Source: Ziziphus jujuba
Taxonomy: Eukaryota > Streptophyta > Magnoliopsida > Rosales > Rhamnaceae
Reading direction: 5' to 3'
NCBI RefSeq assembly: GCF_031755915.1
Contig: NC_083382.1
Coordinates: forward strand, 11,419,001 to 11,483,000
DNA: 64,000 nt
Both the position numbers and the translations under genes were made by a program. The notes under the pieces are model-generated. The model was not told the origin of the DNA and did no database searches. It saw only the letters and a list, made by a program, of their open reading frames with translations. This document shows positions 11,440 to 21,240 of the stretch, piece after piece (position 1 is the stretch's first letter; every line of letters starts with the position of its first letter).

Positions 11440-12190
11440 CTGAGTTGTTAATGGGGCAAACAAGTTGGTAAGGATTTCAAGAATGATGGTAACAGCTGAC
11501 ATGTTAACATAGCCGAGAACTAGCTGTTTGATGCTTGTTAAATTTTGGATTAGACTTTTGAAATTGGAACTATTCATGGTCAATTGATTTTCGGACAATT
11601 CGAGTGATGACAACATGGAGAGATGTGAAATCCTTTTAGGAACTTCACCATAAAAAAAGGAATGGGAAAGATTGAAAGATGGACTAACCCTGTTGGTATA
11701 TCAGAGAAGATGAAGCCATCGAAAAGATTGAGGCTCCGAAGCTGAACAAGACGAAAGAAGGAGTTACTGGAGTTGATAGAACCAAAGAGGAAGCTGTTAC
11801 TGAGATCAAGGCCTATGGCATGACCAGTATCTTCATCGCAATCAATGCCATCCCACATGGAACAATCTTTGCTTTTGTTCCAAGATGAAACCTTTGGATA
11901 CGACGAAGCATATTTAGAAGCACTTTAGTCAATGACAAAGGATTGCTTGAACTACAGTAATGCAGACTCTCAAGGTCATGGCACCTATAAGAGCAGGTTG
12001 CTTTCTAAGGATTAACAAGCAAAGAGAGATACAAAAGCATTATTAGAATACTAAGCATCAAGTAATTACAGAAAAATTTCGGAAAAGATTCCATTAAGAT
12101 TAATGTTGAATTGAGTTTCACAGCTAGCCCTGTCGGACATTTATATTAATGTCATCCATGCTTCTATCTAACCGTCGTATGCAGTTTCAA
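11440..12190 (-). pseudogene. RLP N-terminal fragment (paralogue of 9170-9905)
   Basis: The minus strand encodes cap remnants (FKQSFVID), SSYPKVSSWNKSKDCSMWDG, IDCDEDTGHAIGLDLSNSFL, FGSINSSNSFFRLVQLRSLNL and, after a frameshift, SSLELSENQLTMNSSNFKSL. This is the RLP N-terminal domain plus two or three LRRs. The layout matches the fragment at 9170-9905 base for base over long stretches, including the upstream hAT-like copy and the head-to-head signal-peptide module, so the two arose by segmental duplication. Stops in the signal-peptide region and a frameshift near 11600 disable it. Confidence 0.82.
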
Positions 12191-12349
12191 GTGTTGATTC
12201 ATTTGCTTTCTTTTTATTTTTATTTTTGGGCCAAAAGTTTTCATTTATTTATAAGTCTTGCTTTTTATTTTCCATTTCCATGCAAGCATTAATTAAGATA
12301 GCACACTACAATGAAAAAAGATAAGAAGTATCCTACATATATATGTTAC

Positions 12350-12572
12350 AACTCAGAAAAGTAGAAAGAAAAAAGAAAAAAAAAGGAAATCAAATGAAAA
12401 AAATATATATATGTTACTAGTTTTAGTACTTGTAGCTAGATGCATGCAGACCTCTCATGGTCATAGCACTTGTAGGAGTTGGCTACTTTCGGGGGATAAA
12501 CAAGCAAAGAGAGGGACAAAAGACAAAAGCATTATTAGAATACTAAGCATCAAGTAATTACAGAAAAATTTG
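12350..12572 (-). pseudogene. RLP signal-peptide exon module (minus strand)
   Basis: Minus-strand copy of the module: the tail at 12350-12430 (aactcagaaaagtagaaag, gttactagttttagtacttg), then gtcatagcac (HERS cap) and the leader (aaacaagcaaagagagggac, inverse of the SLFACLS codons). It is truncated at about 12572, where hAT-like copy iii begins mid-element. Confidence 0.7.
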
Positions 12573-13049
12573 GAAGAAGTAGTTTTAGGTTTATTATGTG
12601 TATATATGTATCTATATTTAACTATTATATGAGATTGTTATATTATTATATTATGTGTTATATTATTGTAAATTTGTAACGATAATTACATGGTTCTACA
12701 TATATATTTTAATTTTGAATTAATTAATTTTGAATTATTTTTTATATGAAATAATAAATTTAAATAAGGTAATTTATTTATTTAGATAAATTTCGTGTAA
12801 ACGGGTTAGTTTCATGTAAATAGGTCAATTTTGTGTAAAGAGGACAATTTTGTATAAATAGGTCAATTTCGTGTAAACGGATCGTGTTGATCTAAATTGA
12901 CCCATTTAATAAATAGGTTAAATGTTATGTTTGGGTTGAAGATTTCTGACACGATTAATAAATGGATCAGGTTTAAGTTGAGCAATTTCGACACGATTAA
13001 TAAACGGGTTGATACGAAAACGACACAAAAACATGAATTGTCACCCATA
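12573..13049 (+). mobile_element. hAT-like element, copy iii (5' truncated)
   Basis: Starts inside the element (gaagtagttttaggtttatta) and runs through the family text (tcgtgtaaacggatcgtg, gacacgattaataaacggg) to the degraded end aattgtcacccata. The join at 12572/12573 to the signal-peptide module is a deletion or recombination junction: the two pieces normally lie further apart and in a different order. Confidence 0.65.
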
Positions 13050-13582
13050 CTTGTGCTTACCATTTTCTTTTTTTTTAAAGTAAATCTGATACATTTTCAT
13101 ATAATAATATAAAACACTTCTAAATTAAAATTAGATATAACAAACACCCAACAATTGATAAATCATTAAAAAAAAAGTAACATTTTAAGAAAATTAAAGG
13201 AATTGCCATAATTTTACCTCAAAAAATATATTTATTTTTTAAAAATGAAACGATATGAAATTATATTCTATATATATTGAACTATGAAAAGTGAAAATGG
13301 AAATATATTGAGCTAATAAAAACCTTCCAAAATTGACAATGAATATATGGAAAGTTTCAATCAAAATATAGGAAATAGAAGAAGAAGAAGAAGAAGAAGA
13401 AGAAATTGCGTGGAAAATTTGGAAAAATAAGGAATAGTTGCCTTTTAATTATGTTCTATAAAGAAGCTTATATAAGTAGATTTATAACTAAAGAAACTTA
13501 AATATCTTTATTTTCAAAAGTTGGTTATATTTCATTAAAGACCTAAATTATGAGCCATTGGTTCAAATTTCCTATTTTCATT

Positions 13583-13614
<32 letters not shown>

Positions 13615-14306
13615 AATGACATATATCTATACTAATAGTAAAAAAAAAATTTATTAACTTAATATTCTAAATATTGAAATGTTAATTGATTTGTTAGATA
13701 ATTGCAATGATTGGTTTTCCTTATTTAGCTTTAATTAAATTAAAAAAATGTATAACTTATATCTTTTATGTTTTTTTTTTTTGTTTTTTTCATTTGTTCC
13801 TCTTATTATGCATTTATTACTAAAACTAGTGACCAGCTTCGTTTTATTCCTTTCTAGTTTCCAACCTTGTCTCCTATCTGTTTTCCTATAAATTCATTTA
13901 AACATTCGAAGACATCCAAAATAGAGAAATTGTTCTGTTAAGTAATTAATCTGCAAGGTTAGAGCAAATAGTTTAAAAAAAAAAAAAACTGGCCACGTTC
14001 AAAGCTAATGTGACATAATTGATTCTTGTTGGATTCTTTATCTTGTCAATAGGTGCGTATCATCTTGGCATATCAATTTAATGAATGGATGGTTTTGGTT
14101 TTAGTTTTAATATTTTGCTTTTTGTTAATTAATTTTATGGAATTTGATACTATCCTTTTTTACCCTTTTTTTTTCCTTTTGGTTATTTAACAGAATACAA
14201 TAAAGTTGACACTGCAGTGTATTGTGTTGAGACCGTGAAACTTGGGATGTGTATAAAAGGAAAAGATGATGGCAAGTGTAACGCATTCTGCAAATCAGAC
14301 TGTAGA
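13050..14306. other. No gene seen; GAA and TA microsatellites
   Basis: A/T-rich non-coding DNA. A perfect (GAA)n tract lies at about 13378-13404 and a (TA)n tract at about 13583-13612. Several T and A runs occur. No LRR text, transposon ends or RNA genes were found. Confidence 0.5.
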
Positions 14307-14415
14307 TAGGGTTGGCAATTTAAGTCATGACACAGTGACACAACTGGAAAGCGATACAAAATTAATGGGTTTGAGATTATTATAACTGGGTTTGGATCAA
14401 ATTCGGGTTAACCGA
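14307..14415 (+). mobile_element. hAT-like element copy iv, left piece
   Basis: Begins tagggttggcaatttaag, the family terminus, and runs through tgggtttggatcaaattcgg to 14415, where the Ty3/gypsy element starts. The element resumes at 29845 (acccgtttaacacgattaat), exactly the next sequence seen in copy v (33050). This fixes the gypsy boundaries. Confidence 0.78.
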
Positions 14416-15545
14416 TGATGAGAATCTGCTCGAGCTTGCATAACCGACAACCCGCTGGGGTACCGACCCAATACGGATGAAGACCGGACCAATTACTAGA
14501 GGTCAAGCTAAGAGGTTTAGGGATCACCTTGCTGCCTTTATCCAAGAAATCATTCATTCTCAAGAGGGCGTGTCTATTCCCAAAGAACCAAGACCTGTTT
14601 TGAGCATACAAGTGGTAGAAGCTGATACTGGCCCAGGCAGCTATTTTAGTACTTTTTAAGAGTCTGGACAGCATGAAATGGTTCCAATGCTTCATGGATT
14701 CAATAAATATGTCTAAGAGATATGGAATCAAGTCAAGGCAGCTTTAAAACCATTCAAAAGAGGGGTGTGCGCATAAGGAGAAATTTGGCTGGGTTTTTAC
14801 TGAATTTTGTGCTGGCATTACTATATTTTGCTAAGTTGGCTTTTTCTCTTTCTTCCAAGCAAGGGCCACATGTGGGACTTCATGGTCAGATTATTTGGCA
14901 TCCTACAAAGCATATTGAAGCTGATTTGGAGCTCAAATTGGTCAAAAAAGGTCAAAGTCAACTTAATCAAAAAGCTAATATTTTAGTTTCCTAATTTAAT
15001 TCTATTTTTTGTTTTAGGAAATTACCATTACTTTTTGGTTTTTATTTATTTATTTGCTGGACGAATAAGTTTAGGAAATTTATTATTTTAATATTTTTAT
15101 TGTAAATTAATTAATTCCTAATTCGAAATAACGGAATTAATTAATCAAAATTAGTTTAGGAAAGAAATGAGAATTTCAACCACCATAGGAAACCACTTTG
15201 TATGGCCAGTTTTCCCTTTTGTTTTTAGGGTTTTATTTTGTGAATTTGTAGCCTATTTAAAGGCTTATTTATCAATAAGAATTAAGGTTGAATTTTATAC
15301 AGAAAATTATTTGTGAGATTGAATTCTCTTTGTTCTTTTGAACACCTAAAACACCATTAGTGAATGATTGTTTTAGTTTGACTTATCAATAGGCCTTCCA
15401 TCACCTATTGTGGTGTCTTCATTATATACCAAGGTTTCTAATCACAGGTTGGTTAGGGATCAATATGACTATTAGAACTTGAACATAATTAAATCTGGAC
15501 TAATATAATACGGGTTTAGGAGCAGGTCGTCCTAGGTTTGTATCA
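14416..15545 (+). repeat. Gypsy-A 5' LTR
   Basis: 1130 bp from TGATGAGAATCTG to GGTTTGTATCA, the same length as the 3' LTR. A frame at 14477-14659 (MKTGPITRGQAKRF and on) resembles the TRGxAKRF tail that ends pol in some plant Ty3/gypsy elements. The original pol frame therefore probably ran on into the LTR. The second half has agcctatttaaaggctt near 15250 (a tatttaaa TATA-like box) and ends with tttaggagcaggtcgtcctag before the terminal tatca. Confidence 0.9.
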
Positions 15546-15547
15546 TA

Positions 15548-15560
15548 TGGTATTAGAGCC
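15548..15560 (+). promoter_or_regulatory. Primer binding site (tRNA-iMet type)
   Basis: The sequence tggtattagagcc lies two bases after the LTR end. It matches the plant initiator-methionine tRNA 3' complement (TGGTATCAGAGCC) with one change. It marks the minus-strand DNA start site and confirms element polarity. Confidence 0.88.
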
Positions 15561-16640
15561 AAATTTTGTTCAGGTTGGATCTATCTTTATTTTCTTTATA
15601 TGTTTTTGTGTTATTCTGCAATTTTAGCATTAGGTTAAGGTTCCATCCCATACACGTTTTGCATTTTTTTTTTTAAAAAAATACACTCCTAGTTGAGTTA
15701 GGATTTCCTAGTTTTATCGTATTTTTGTTTCCTAGTTTGTTGGTTGTTTTTCATCATTGTTTTTGTTAATTTTGGTTTTTGTTGATTTTTCTTTGCTGTT
15801 TTAGTCTTGAATATTTGCATTCATATATTCAAAAAAAAAAAAAAAAACTGCACTTTTGTTTTTGTTGGAGGTCATGGGTTTGGTGGATTTTTGGTGTGGA
15901 ATTGTAATTTTTGGTGTTGATCTTTGCTACTGTAGTTGTTTTATGTTCTGTGAGTAAAAAAAAAAAAAAAAAGAAGAGGAAGAAAAAGCTGAATAAAAAA
16001 AAAATTTTGGTTTATTGAATTTGGTGTTTGTTGGAAATTTCTTTGAACTGCTGCATTGTTGATTATTTGTTACATATTTGGAGTTGCTGGAGAATTATTT
16101 TTGCTGCTGGATATTTGGATTTTGGGTGCTTAAATTATTTGGATAAAAATTAGATAAAGGAATTGATACAAAACTTGAATTACAAGAATAACAACCAACA
16201 TTATTCTATATTTTTGTTCAATTTGATTCTTATTTGAGTTTGAAATTCGTTTTCATAAATTTTATTCTTGAATCATTAATCTCTTACCATCTGGTCCAGT
16301 TCTTAAAAATTCCAAAATTTTCTCATTGTTTTGCCTTATTTTGCCTAGAAAAGCCGAAAACTAGGATTTGTTAATTCATTGGTATTGCTTACTTTTATCT
16401 ATTGTTTTGTTGATAAGTTTAATTAAAACATACTTATGATCTAATTGCTATTTTATGGGTGTTTTAATTAGAACTTTGAGATAATTGATTGAGTGGAAAA
16501 AGGCAAAAATGTGTGAGCTTAAAAGAGGGTAAAAGCTGAAACTAGTATGAAAACACGAGTGTCGAGACCTTGATTGAATGAAACACATGAGGGAGTGATA
16601 TTTGGTGAGAATTTATTTTATTTTTCATTATTTATACTAA
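15561..16640 (+). other. Gypsy-A untranslated leader
   Basis: About 1.1 kb of T-rich non-coding DNA between the primer site and the first gag codons, with A-runs at about 15831-15847 and 15955-15972. No protein motif was seen. A leader of this kind normally carries packaging and dimerisation signals, but none can be named here. Confidence 0.6.
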
Positions 16641-16860
16641 CATGGAAGATTCAAGGGTGAGAAGAGGAGATCCACCTTTGAGAATTAATGAAAAGGAGTC
16701 CGTAGGATTCCATGGTGGTTCCCGAGCTACGGGGAGTGGTGATTAAACGGCCATGAGGGCTATATTAGAGCAATTACAGTGGATGAATGCCCGATTTGAC
16801 TGCATAGATCAAAGGACAGACATGATAGAAACATCACAAAGAGGGTCGAATATAAGGTTG
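16641..16860 (+). pseudogene. Gypsy-A gag, N-terminal piece
   Basis: Begins at an ATG (MEDSRVRRGDPPLR), has a stop after about 31 codons (GGGAGTGGTGATTAA), then continues open (ILEQLQWMNARFDCIDQRTD) until it is cut at 16860 by the self-family solo LTR. The same frame resumes at 18002. It is the likely gag start; the coiled LEQLQWM-type segment is typical of the N-terminal region of plant Ty3/gypsy gag. Confidence 0.65.
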
Positions 16861-17996
16861 TGATGTGATTCCGCCCGAGCCGCTCAACCGATAACCCGCT
16901 GGGGTGCTGACTCGACACGGATGAAGACTAGGCCAATCACAAGAGTTCAAATTAAGAGATTTAAGGACAACCTGGGAGTATTTATACAGGGGGTAATCAA
17001 TCTCAACAGAGCTTGTCCATACTTGAAGATATAAAGCCTATTCTAAGCATCCAAGTGGTGGAAGCCGATACGGACCCGGGTGACGGTTTTGGTACATTTT
17101 TGGAGTCTGGGAAGCATGAAATGGTTCCAATGCTTTATGGGTTCAATAAATATGCCTAAGAGGTCATGGAATCAAGTTAAAGCAGCCTCAAATGCAATCA
17201 AAAAGGGCTTGTATGGACAGCATCAATAATTTGGCCGAATTTGCTGTATTGCTTGCTGGCTTTACTGTATTTTACTGTATTAGCCTTTTCTTATTTTTCC
17301 AAGCATGGGCAACGTGTGCGACTTCATATTCAGCTTATTTGGCATCCTAAAAAGAATCTAGAAGCTGATTTGAAGCTCAAAGAGGTCAAAGATTGATCAA
17401 AGTCAACTTGATCAAAAGGCTAGCATTTTTAGTTTCCTAATTTGTTTTTACTTTTTGTTTTAGGAAACTACCATTACTTTTTGTCTTTTATTTATTTATT
17501 TTCTGGAAAAATAACTTTAGGAAGGTTTTTCTTTTATTCTTTCCATTGTAAATTAATTAATTCCTAATTTAATATAAAGGAATTAATTAATCAAACTTAG
17601 ATTAGGAAAGGAAGTATAGTTTCAGCCAACTAGGTTTCTTTATGTGTGGTGGCCAGTTTTCTTTATGTTCTAGGGTATTATTTCGGGGCTTTGTAGCCTA
17701 TTTAAAGGCTTATTTTTCAATAAGAAAAAAAAACTTTGATTTGATTGAGAAAATACTTGTGAGATTAATTATCTCTTTGTTCTTTGAGAACACCTAAAAC
17801 ACCATTAGAGAATTGGTTGTTTTAGCTTGACTTATCAATAGGTTTACCATCCCCTATTGTGGCGTCTACATTATACCAAGGTTTCTAACCACAGGTTGGT
17901 TAGGGGTTGAGGTCCATTCCATTAGAACTTGAACTTAATTAAGATCCGGGCTAATATAATACGGGTTTAGGAGCAGGTCGTCCTAGGTTCGTATCA
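16861..17996 (+). mobile_element. Solo LTR of the Gypsy-A family nested in Gypsy-A gag
   Basis: 1136 bp from TGATGTGATTCCG to GGTTCGTATCA, aligned end to end with the two Gypsy-A LTRs but more diverged from them (for example gcccgagccgctcaaccgat, and a distinct caaaaagggcttgtatgg region). A perfect 5-bp duplication GGTTG lies at 16856-16860 and 17997-18001. No internal region remains, so the insertion collapsed by LTR-LTR recombination. Confidence 0.93.
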
Positions 17997-18001
17997 GGTT
18001 G

Positions 18002-19040
18002 GATGCTCATGGAGGTCGAGGAGGTCGAGGGCGACCAAGAGAGGAATTTGGTGGAAGTAACTTTGGAAATGACTTGGATGAGCGTTTTGATGAAATTTTT
18101 GAACCTCAAGAAAGGCCAATCCGTGGGAGACCAGCAAGGAATGAAGATGATGATCTAGGGAATATCAAGGTAAACATTCCACCTTTCATGGAAAAAAGTG
18201 ATCCGGAAGCATATTTGGAATGGGAGGAGAGAATGGAGATGATTTTTTATTGTCATAATTATTCAGAGGCCAAGAAGGTGAAGTTGGTAGCAATGGAATT
18301 TGGTCATTATGCACTCCAATGGTGGACCAATGAGCAAAACACCCGAAGGAGAGTTAGTGATGACTTGATCACTACATGGCGACAAATGAAAGGAGCCATG
18401 AGGAAGTGGTTCGTGCCATCACATTATCATAGGTTGTTGTATCAAAGTCTTCAATCCCTATCTTAATGAAGTAGGTCCGTGGAGGATTATTACAAGGAGA
18501 TGGAGATGCTTATGATGAGGTTAAGCATGAATGGGAATAAAGAAGCAACCATGGCAAGGTTTCTTGGTGGTTTGAATCGTGAGATAGCCAATAAACTAGA
18601 ATTGCAACAATATGTGGAATTGGAGGAGATGTTGCATATGGCTATTAAATTGGAGCATCAATTCATGAGGAGGGGTGTAGGCTCATGGTTTGGAGGAGTT
18701 TCCAACAGCGGAAGATCAAACCCAAGTGGCTAGAGAAACAATCCAACCTATGAAAGCAAGCCAAAGCCGAAGGTGGGAGAAGAAAGCACCAATCGGCCAA
18801 GAAAGGAGCTTAAAGCCGAATCTATCCAAGCACATAAAAATGAGGTAAAATATGATCCTAAACCTTCAAGATCAAGAGATATCATTTGTTTTAAGTGCCA
18901 GGGAAGAGGACACATCGCTAGCCAATGCCCAAATAAAAGAATCATGGTGTTAAAGGGTAATGGTGAGCTAGAATCAAAGTGAAGAAAATGGTGATGAAAC
19001 CGAGCAAGAGGAGGAGGAAGAGCTTGAAGGTGAGGCTGAA
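18002..19040 (+). pseudogene. Gypsy-A gag with CCHC zinc knuckle
   Basis: After a Gly/Arg-rich start the frame encodes the retrotransposon gag core: NIKVNIPPFMEKSDPEAYL, WEERMEMIFYCHNYSEAKKV, ALQWWTNEQ, and RKWFVPSHYHRLLY (frame ends at 18466). A frameshift follows, then DYYKEMEMLMMRL and ATMARFLGGLNREIANKLEL (to 18733), and after another break CFKCQGRGHIASQC at about 18891-18932, a C-x2-C-x4-H-x4-C knuckle. Gag would form the virus-like particle and bind RNA. Three breaks leave it non-functional. Confidence 0.9.
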
Positions 19041-19043
19041 ACT

Positions 19044-19958
19044 TTGAATGCTTCTCATGCTGAGCTAAACTTGGTTTCTAGGAGAGTGCTGGTTGCATAC
19101 AAAGATGAGGATGAGATTCAAACAAAGAACATCTTCCACACCCGATGTGAGATCCAAGGTAAGATTTGCAGCATGATTATTGATAGTGGGAGTTGTAGCA
19201 ATGCAATTAGTAATCTTGTGGTAGATAAATTAGGCTTGACAACAATTAAACATCCATAACCATATAGATTACAATGGCTTAATGATAGTGGTGAGATGAA
19301 AGTTAATAAGTAAGCCAAAGTAAAATTCAGCATTGATAAATATGTGGATGTGGTTTTGTGTGATGTTATGCCTATGCATGTAGGACATATTTTACTTGGT
19401 AGGCCTTGGCAATTTGATAGAGATGCTATTCATCATGGTAGAAAGAATAGTATTGTTTTTAGATTTAAAGGTAAGAAGGTCAAGCTGGATACATTAACTC
19501 CTAAAGAGGTGTACAAATATCAAATACAAATACAACAAAGGAGGGTGGCCAAACAACTCAAGGAGAGAGCTAACATGGCCCCCATGGCAACAACACCCAT
19601 CCAAAGAGTCCAAGCCATGCAAGACCAACCAGGTAAGTGTTCTAAAACCTAACTTAAGCGGAAAAACCAAGAGAAAGCCGAAAGTGATGTGAGAAGGAGA
19701 AAGAAAACCGAGAATGTGAGAAAAGCCAAGAAGGAAGGAAATTGTGTGGTGACCGAGAGAGAGGGGGGGAAAGAAAGAATAAAAATTTTTAATTGAGTTT
19801 TAGAGATGTAAATAAAGCTATCTTGAGTAAGAAACCATTGCTGGTCATGATTTATAAAGATAATTATTTTGATGATCAAGCTAACCTTGAAGAACTTGAA
19901 TTGCCAAGTTCAATTCTTTCTCTTTTGTAAGATTTTGAAGATGTGTTTCTGGATGAAA
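19044..19958 (+). pseudogene. Gypsy-A aspartic protease and linker to RT
   Basis: The frame at 19044-19259 carries the aspartic protease motif MIIDSGSCSNAISN (D-S-G) at about 19174. After a stop, 19344-19652 encodes DVMPMHVGHILLGRPWQFDR, the ILLGRPW signature of the protease C-terminal half. A degraded Lys/Glu-rich linker follows. Near 19925 the text reads into the DFEDVF start of the RT segment, which is cut at 19958 by LTR-X copy 3. The active-site triad is present but the frame is broken twice. Confidence 0.88.
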
Positions 19959-20544
19959 TGTAACACCCCGTCTCGAACCATGTCGGAATTTTTGCACGTT
20001 GACCGAGGTTGACTGTTGACCATTGACCAAGGGGTCAAAAGTTGACTTTTTGACCCGATTGGAATTCGAGGTTGACTGAGGTACCGTTACGAAGTACACG
20101 TTGGCACAAGTTCGTAGACTAGTAGCACGTCGAAATTGGAGCTACGATTTGAAAGTTATGGGCAAAATAAGTTGAGGTCCAAACTGTCCAAGGGGTGTCA
20201 GAGTTGACTTTTTATTCATGCAAGGTTGTGAAGTGTTCGTCGATACGAGTCCGTAGACTAGCGGCACGTCCGATTTGGACATGTGGTTTGAAAGTTATGG
20301 ACCTGTAGAGTTTTTCAAATATCATATTATTTTAATATTATTTTTAAAACGCGTAACGATGTGCCACGTGTGACTAAATAAGTGTGACCATGTGTCACCA
20401 TGGTGAAATGCCACATGTCAACCATGTTTAAAATCAAATTATTTTTATTATTATTTTAAATAATAATATTGTTATTTAATTATTTTTATATATTTTATTT
20501 TATTTTCCTTTCTTTTTCTTTTTCTTTTTCTTTTTCTTTTTTCC

Positions 20545-20554
20545 CCCACGTGGG
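20545..20554. promoter_or_regulatory. CCCACGTGGG palindrome (G-box) in LTR-X copy 3
   Basis: A perfect 10-bp palindrome with a CACGTG core, set at the end of a (TTTTC)n tract and followed by gaaaacac. CACGTG cores bind plant bZIP and bHLH factors. The same site, in the same setting, occurs in copies 4 and 6, so it is a conserved candidate LTR promoter element. Confidence 0.6.
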
Positions 20555-21179
20555 AAAACACTTCTCTTTCTTTTCCCTTCCTTCCCTTCTTCTTCCCCGA
20601 GCCCGACAGAGACAAAACGCAGAATTTTTTTTTCCCTCTCTCTCTCTCCTTTGACTCTCTCCCTCTCCCTGTTTGACCGGCGTTTGGCAGGATTTCAGTC
20701 GCCGGAATGCTACACGCGCCGGCCACCGGTGTAACCCACCACCTCGCGACCTCAGCCACCAAATCTCCTGGCCAGCCGCCGCCGGACGCGCCCAGATCGG
20801 GCCGGTGAAGTCCGCGGCGGCGACTTGAAATTTTCCGGCGATTCTCGCCGTTTCCGACCAACCCAGCTCGACCCATACCTCTATCCCACCCTTTTCGACC
20901 CCTCTGAGTCCATTTTCGGGGTTAGTTTGCCCAAAATCCCCACCGTTTGAAAGATCCCTCAAGTTTAAAACCGACCGAAGCTTCCCGACCAAATTTCGGC
21001 CACCTCCGGCGGAATTGGGGTCGATGGAGACCGGTAATGTACTCCTCGTTCCACGAGCTTTGATTCGGTATATTATTCGCCTGTTTTGGATAACGTTTGC
21101 GTTTGACCCCCCGGGTACCGGGTATTATTTATCTGATTAAAATATTAATTTATTTGACTGTGTGTGAATTGTGTTTTAG

Positions 21180-21240
21180 GAGCACGGGTGAGTCATGGAA
21201 TTGATCCCATGGTGGATCGTAGGTTAATTGCGTGCTCCAG
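21180..21240 (+). other. 61-nt splice-bounded module, LTR-X copy 3
   Basis: Preceded by gtgttttag (acceptor-like) and followed by gtgagtgacc (donor-like). The 61-nt body starts gagcacgg and ends cgtgctccag. GGAGCACG at 21179-21186 can pair with CGTGCTCC at 21231-21238. Copies 6, 7, 8 and 9 have the same module at exactly the same length. Candidate exon of an LTR transcript. Confidence 0.6.

Noticed and set aside
16861..17996. Second LTR at 16861 as the true 5' LTR of the gypsy element
   Set aside because: It lacks a primer site on its right side, has its own GGTTG duplication, and gag text flanks it on both sides.
20472..20992. Overlapping 134- and 165-codon minus-strand frames
   Set aside because: Two different frames are open over the same pyrimidine tract and C+G-rich leader of LTR-X copy 3. 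They are composition artefacts with a Lys/Arg-rich end.
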